A stretch of DNA of 64,000 nucleotides. Source: Anomaloglossus baeobatrachus (taxonomy: Eukaryota; Chordata; Amphibia; Anura; Aromobatidae). The stretch's first letter is position 1. The number at the start of each line of letters is the position of its first letter. The translations under genes were made by a program, and so were the position numbers. The DNA is taken from NCBI RefSeq assembly GCF_048569485.1, contig NC_134360.1, forward strand, positions 207,549,164 through 207,613,163. The letters are read 5' to 3'. The notes under the pieces are model-generated. The model was not told the origin of the DNA. It did not search any database and worked only from the letters and a program-made list of their open reading frames with translations. Positions 60,901 through 64,000 of the stretch are shown here, in pieces.

Positions 60901-61433
60901 GAAGACAATTCTCCCTATTGAGACCTGACAAACCAGTCTGGCTGCCAGTGAGGGGACTTATAGCTGCAATGCCCCTCTAGGAATTATTCAAATTGTCCCT
61001 CCACTGAGGAAGGAGACAAACTCTAGCGCCACCTATTGGAAGTAGCAATCCTAAAAGTCAAAAGTGGCCTTTTAAACAAGCCTTTTCATAAGACTTAGGA
61101 TTTATACCAGATCAGAATCCCAATTTGCAGACACGGGGTTTCGTGGTAATTGCCCCTCGTCAGGGCAAAGTGTGGGTATCTGATCTGGTTTATGAGAAGC
61201 TATGTGGGGACCACGGGGAAGACTATTCTCCTTATGGAGACCTGACAAACCAGTTCCAATAGGTGGTGCTAGAGTTTGTCTCCTTCCTTACTGGAGGGAC
61301 AATTGGAATAATTCCCAGAGGGGCATTGCAGCTATAAGTCCCCTCATTGGCAGCCAGACTGGTTTGTCAGGTCTCAATAAGGAGAATAGTCTTTCCCGTT
61401 GTCCCCACATAGCTTCTCATAAGCCAGATCAGA
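60896..61433. mobile_element. Large inverted-repeat element adjoining the 19-bp array
   Basis: The left arm (about 60896-61050: ggggaagacaattctcccta, cctgacaaaccagtctggct, gagacaaactctagcgccac) is mirrored at 61245-61412 (gtggtgctagagtttgtctc, agccagactggtttgtcagg, gaatagtctttcccgttgt). The loop (61085-61200) contains cacggggtttcgtggtaatt then gcccctcgtcag. The right arm runs into the 19-bp array at ccagatcagatac|gcgctc. Confidence 0.85.
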
Positions 61434-61436
61434 TAC

Positions 61437-62187
61437 GCGCTCTCGCCCGACAGCCGCGCTCTCGCCCGACAGCCGCGCTCTCGCCCGACAGCCGCGCTCT
61501 CGCCCGACAGCCGCGCTCTCGCCCGACAGCCGCGCTCTCGCCCGACAGCCGCGCTCTCGCCCGACAGCCGCGCTCTCGCCCGACAGCCGCGCTCTCGCCC
61601 GACAGCCGCGCTCTCGCCCGACAGCCGCGCTCTCGCCCGTCAGCCGCGCTCTCGCCCGTCAGCCGCGCTCTCGCCCGTCAGCCGCGCTCTCGCCCGTCAG
61701 CCGCGCTCTCGCCCGTCAGCCGCGCTCTCGCCCGACAGCCGCGCTCTCGCCCGACAGCCGCGCTCTCGCCCGACAGCCGCGCTCTCGCCCGACAGCCGCG
61801 CTCTCGCCCGACAGCCGCGCTCTCGCCCGACAGCCGCGCTCTCGCCCGACAGCCGCGCTCTCGCCCGACAGCCGCGCTCTCGCCCGACAGCCGCGCTCTC
61901 GCCCGACAGCCGCGCTCTCGCCCGACAGCCGCGCTCTCGCCCGACAGCCGCGCTCTCGCCCGACAGCCGCGCTCTCGCCCGACAGCCGCGCTCTCGCCCG
62001 ACAGCCGCGCTCTCGCCCGACAGCCGCGCTCTCGCCCGACAGCCGCGCTCTCGCCCGACAGCCGCGCTCTCGCCCGACAGCCGCGCTCTCGCCCGACAGC
62101 CGCGCTCTCGCCCGACAGCCGCGCTCTCGCCCGACAGCCGCGCTCTCGCCCGACAGCCGCGCTCTCGCCCGACAGCCGCGCTCTCAC
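61437..62187. repeat. 19-bp CpG-dense minisatellite, about 39 units
   Basis: The unit is cgcgctctcgcccgacagc, with four CpG per 19 bases. Every unit is identical apart from five adjacent units with cccgtc in place of cccgac (61637-61725). It lies in TTC4 intron 1, about 180 bases before the first coding exon. The long frames on both strands (for example RALARQPRSRP repeats in 61202-62200) arise because three 19-bp units make 57 bases without a stop. Confidence 0.97.
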
Positions 62188-62365
62188 GGTGTCCTCTTAA
62201 TGCATTCATTTGTGACCTGGACAGGTAAATATTGTTGCCATTTCTGCTCTAGTCTTTATATTTTTTGGGGGGGAGAATTTTAATCCCTTGTGGCTTTTCT
62301 TTTATTGTTAATATACGGGGCTTTTACAAATCCGACGATAAAGATTGTATTTATTTTTTACATAG

Positions 62366-62475
62366 ATCAAATGGATCCAGAACAGCCGGAAGAAGATGAA
62401 GTCATGGACCAGTTTATGGATAAATTCCGGACGCAGAAATACAAGGGGGCGTTCAATGAGGACAACTGGGAGGAG
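62366..62475 (+). CDS. TTC4: TTC4 first coding exon (residues 1-35)
   Basis: TTC4 is a TPR co-chaperone that binds HSP90 and HSP70 (family knowledge). The exon follows the acceptor tttttacatag (ending 62365); the ATG is at 62371 and coding runs to 62475, 35 codons, phase 0, donor gag|gtgaga. The product starts MDPEQPEEDEVMDQFMDKFR then TQKYKGAFNEDNWEE, matching human DDVMDSFLEKFQSQPYRGGF and HEDQWEKE. The TPR domain itself would be encoded downstream, beyond the window. Confidence 0.93.
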
Positions 62476-62723
62476 GTGAGACCCGGGATATTAAGTGATG
62501 ATTGTATTTTCTAAAGGGAGAGGTCCTGGCCCACAACCAGATTCGGGCGATATACACTACAGGGCTGAGAGCTCTCACTCGCTCATTTCGGGTGGACTGT
62601 ACACTTTTACCTACAGGACACATATGGTACCATGGAAGGAGCTGTAATATGTTATGTAACCAGTTATATGACCCCTGGTGTGACATCCCGCAATGTCACT
62701 TACATTTTCTACATCTAACATAG
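62476..62723. other. TTC4 intron between coding exons 1 and 2
   Basis: 248 bp, GT-AG, no recognised element. A minus-strand open frame (62453-62686) is a chance overlap. Confidence 0.8.
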
Positions 62724-62829
62724 GAGTTTGAGAAGATTCCCATGTTTATGAAGAAAGCTCCAGATGAAATTGACCCGGAGAAAACCCCTGAGCTGGCCTG
62801 CCTCCAGTCTATGCTCTTTGACAATGAAG
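62724..62829 (+). CDS. TTC4: TTC4 second coding exon (residues 36-71, partial gene)
   Basis: A 106-base exon after acatctaacatag. It reads EFEKIPMFMKKAPDEIDPEK then TPELACLQSMLFDNE, against human EFEKVPLFMSRAPSEIDPRE and NPDLACLQSIIFDEE. The donor is gaag|gtattg, phase 1. The window ends before exon 3, so the gene is incomplete here for reasons of window position, not damage. Confidence 0.94.
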
Positions 62830-62924
62830 GTATTGTATATATGGACGTGTACATAGAGTGTAATCATTTTGCACACAATATTACTATACATTGTCTTTTT
62901 CTGCAGTTTTTAATATCTCTTTTA

Positions 62925-63637
62925 GGCTAAGTTCACACTTCAGTTGTTTTGCATCAGTCACAATCCGTCGCCTTGGGGAATTACGGTATCCTGCAAAATA
63001 TTTTGCAGGAATCCAGTATTTCCCCATAGACTTCTATTAGGCTAAGTTCACACTTCAGTTGTTTTCAATCCGTCAGGTCCGTCAGCAACGGATCAGTCGT
63101 TTTCAAGATGTCAACTGATGCAACGGATGTGTTTTTTACAGGATTCCTTTCACAGGAATCCTGTGAAAAAACTGATCCGTTGCGTCCGTTACATCCGTTA
63201 TGCGTCCGTTTTTTGACGGATCAGTCATGATCCGTTTGTGTTTGGGACAGCCCAGGGGGTGTGCCAAACATGCTGGGCATGCTCAGTAGAGCATGACGGA
63301 ATCCAGCACTGGATTCCGTCGTAAGACGGATTACGACGGAATCCAGCAGCATAGACATACATTACAAGCTTGACGGATGGCAACGGATTCCTGCGGGGCG
63401 CGTTTATTTTGAAGGCCCGAAAAACATTACATTCTGCGTTGCTCCCCGCTCGGCGGTCAGTCAAAAACGACGGTCCGCGACGCAGCGGATGCAACGCAGG
63501 GTCATCAGTCGTAATCCGTCACTAATAGAAGTCTATGGGGAAATACTGGATTCCTGCAAAATATTTTGCAGGATACCGTAATTCCCCAAGGCGACGGATT
63601 GTGACTGATGCAAAACAACTGAAGTGTGAACTTAGCC
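62925..63637. mobile_element. Foldback MITE, family E, with TTA/TAA flanks
   Basis: GGCTAAGTTCACACTTCAG at the left is mirrored by CTGAAGTGTGAACTTAGCC at the right, TTA before and TAA after. The arms extend inward over 110 bases (gaattacggtatcctgcaaa and its inverse). A second left end (63040, again GGCTAAGTTCACACTTCAG) inside suggests a nested or re-duplicated copy. Internally, atccgtcaggtccgtcagca and gacggatcagtcatgatccg. Confidence 0.87.
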
Positions 63638-63638
63638 T

Positions 63639-64000
63639 AAGATGTCAACTGATGCAACTGATGTGTTTTATACAGGATTCCTTTCACAGGAATCCTGTGA
63701 AAAAATGGATCAGTTGCGTCCGTTACATCCGCTGTGCGTCCGTTTTTTGACGGATCAGTCATGATCCGTTTGTGTTTGGGACAGCCCAGTGGGCGTGCCA
63801 AACATGCTGGGCATGCTCAGTAGAGCATGGCGGAATCCAGCGCTGGATTCCGTCGTAAGACGGATTACGACGGAATCCAGCACCATAGACATACATTGCA
63901 AGTGTGGCGGATGGCGACGGATTCCTGCGCGGCGCGTTAATTTTGATGGCCCGAGAAACGTTACATTCTGCGTTGCTCCCCGCTCGGCGGTCAGTCAAAA
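63639..64000. repeat. Tandem copy of the family E interior, cut by window end
   Basis: From aagatgtcaactgatgcaac the text repeats 63105-63480 at an offset of about 535 bp with a few per cent change. It continues to the last base (gctcggcggtcagtcaaaa). Confidence 0.88.

Noticed and set aside
61202-62209. Arg/Ala/Ser-rich frames in the 19-bp array
   Set aside because: Three 19-bp units give 57 bases without stops, so frames stay open on both strands. No conserved domain; intronic position.

Overview
The window is nuclear DNA of a vertebrate, most likely a frog with a large, repeat-rich genome. Three host genes are readable: TTC22 (plus strand, 7 coding exons, complete), PARS2 (minus strand, one complete coding exon) and the 5' end of TTC4 (plus strand, first two coding exons, cut by the window end). 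As recalled, the human genes TTC22, PARS2 and TTC4 are also neighbours, on chromosome 1p32, so this looks like a conserved vertebrate gene block. The amphibian assignment rests on the protein sequences and on the style of the repeats; the species cannot be named from the sequence alone.

Layout. 169-34207: TTC22. The spliced product is 567 aa with an open frame across all seven exons and GT-AG junctions throughout. Intron 1 (730-19032) is 18 kb and mostly repeats: a 47-bp satellite (about 1905-3731) and two blocks of a 30-bp minisatellite (about 8536-11825 and 12263-16163), which together form a tandem segmental duplication. Later introns hold short terminal-inverted-repeat (TIR) elements with TAA or TTAA target duplications, a worn Tc1-type transposon, a hAT element with a near-perfect 8-bp target duplication, a 57-bp tandem array, and several foldback hairpins. 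34208-55490: the intergenic region between the 3' ends of TTC22 and PARS2, which are convergent. It holds a 5.4-kb 30-bp minisatellite (about 36600-42070) with 2,048-bp higher-order copies, a 7.45-kb class I (gamma-type) endogenous retrovirus fossil with two 581-bp LTRs (46328-53779), and a 1.28-kb TTAA-flanked element. 55539-56927: PARS2. About 56.9-62.4 kb: the head-to-head interval between PARS2 and TTC4, with a probable bidirectional promoter near 59.7-59.9 kb. TTC4 then begins with a probable untranslated first exon. Its intron 1 holds a remarkably uniform 19-bp CpG-dense minisatellite (61437-62187).

The genes act in separate places. TTC22 is a TPR scaffold of poorly known role. PARS2 charges mitochondrial tRNA-Pro. 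TTC4 is an HSP90/HSP70 co-chaperone. They do not form a pathway; only PARS2 and TTC4 look transcriptionally linked, by a shared promoter.

No new enzymatic or defence system was found. The most unusual content is the tandem-repeat biology: several unrelated minisatellites in one 64-kb window, some of which appear to have grown out of dispersed transposons. The long open frames across the 30-bp and 19-bp arrays are best explained by repeat arithmetic rather than by genes.
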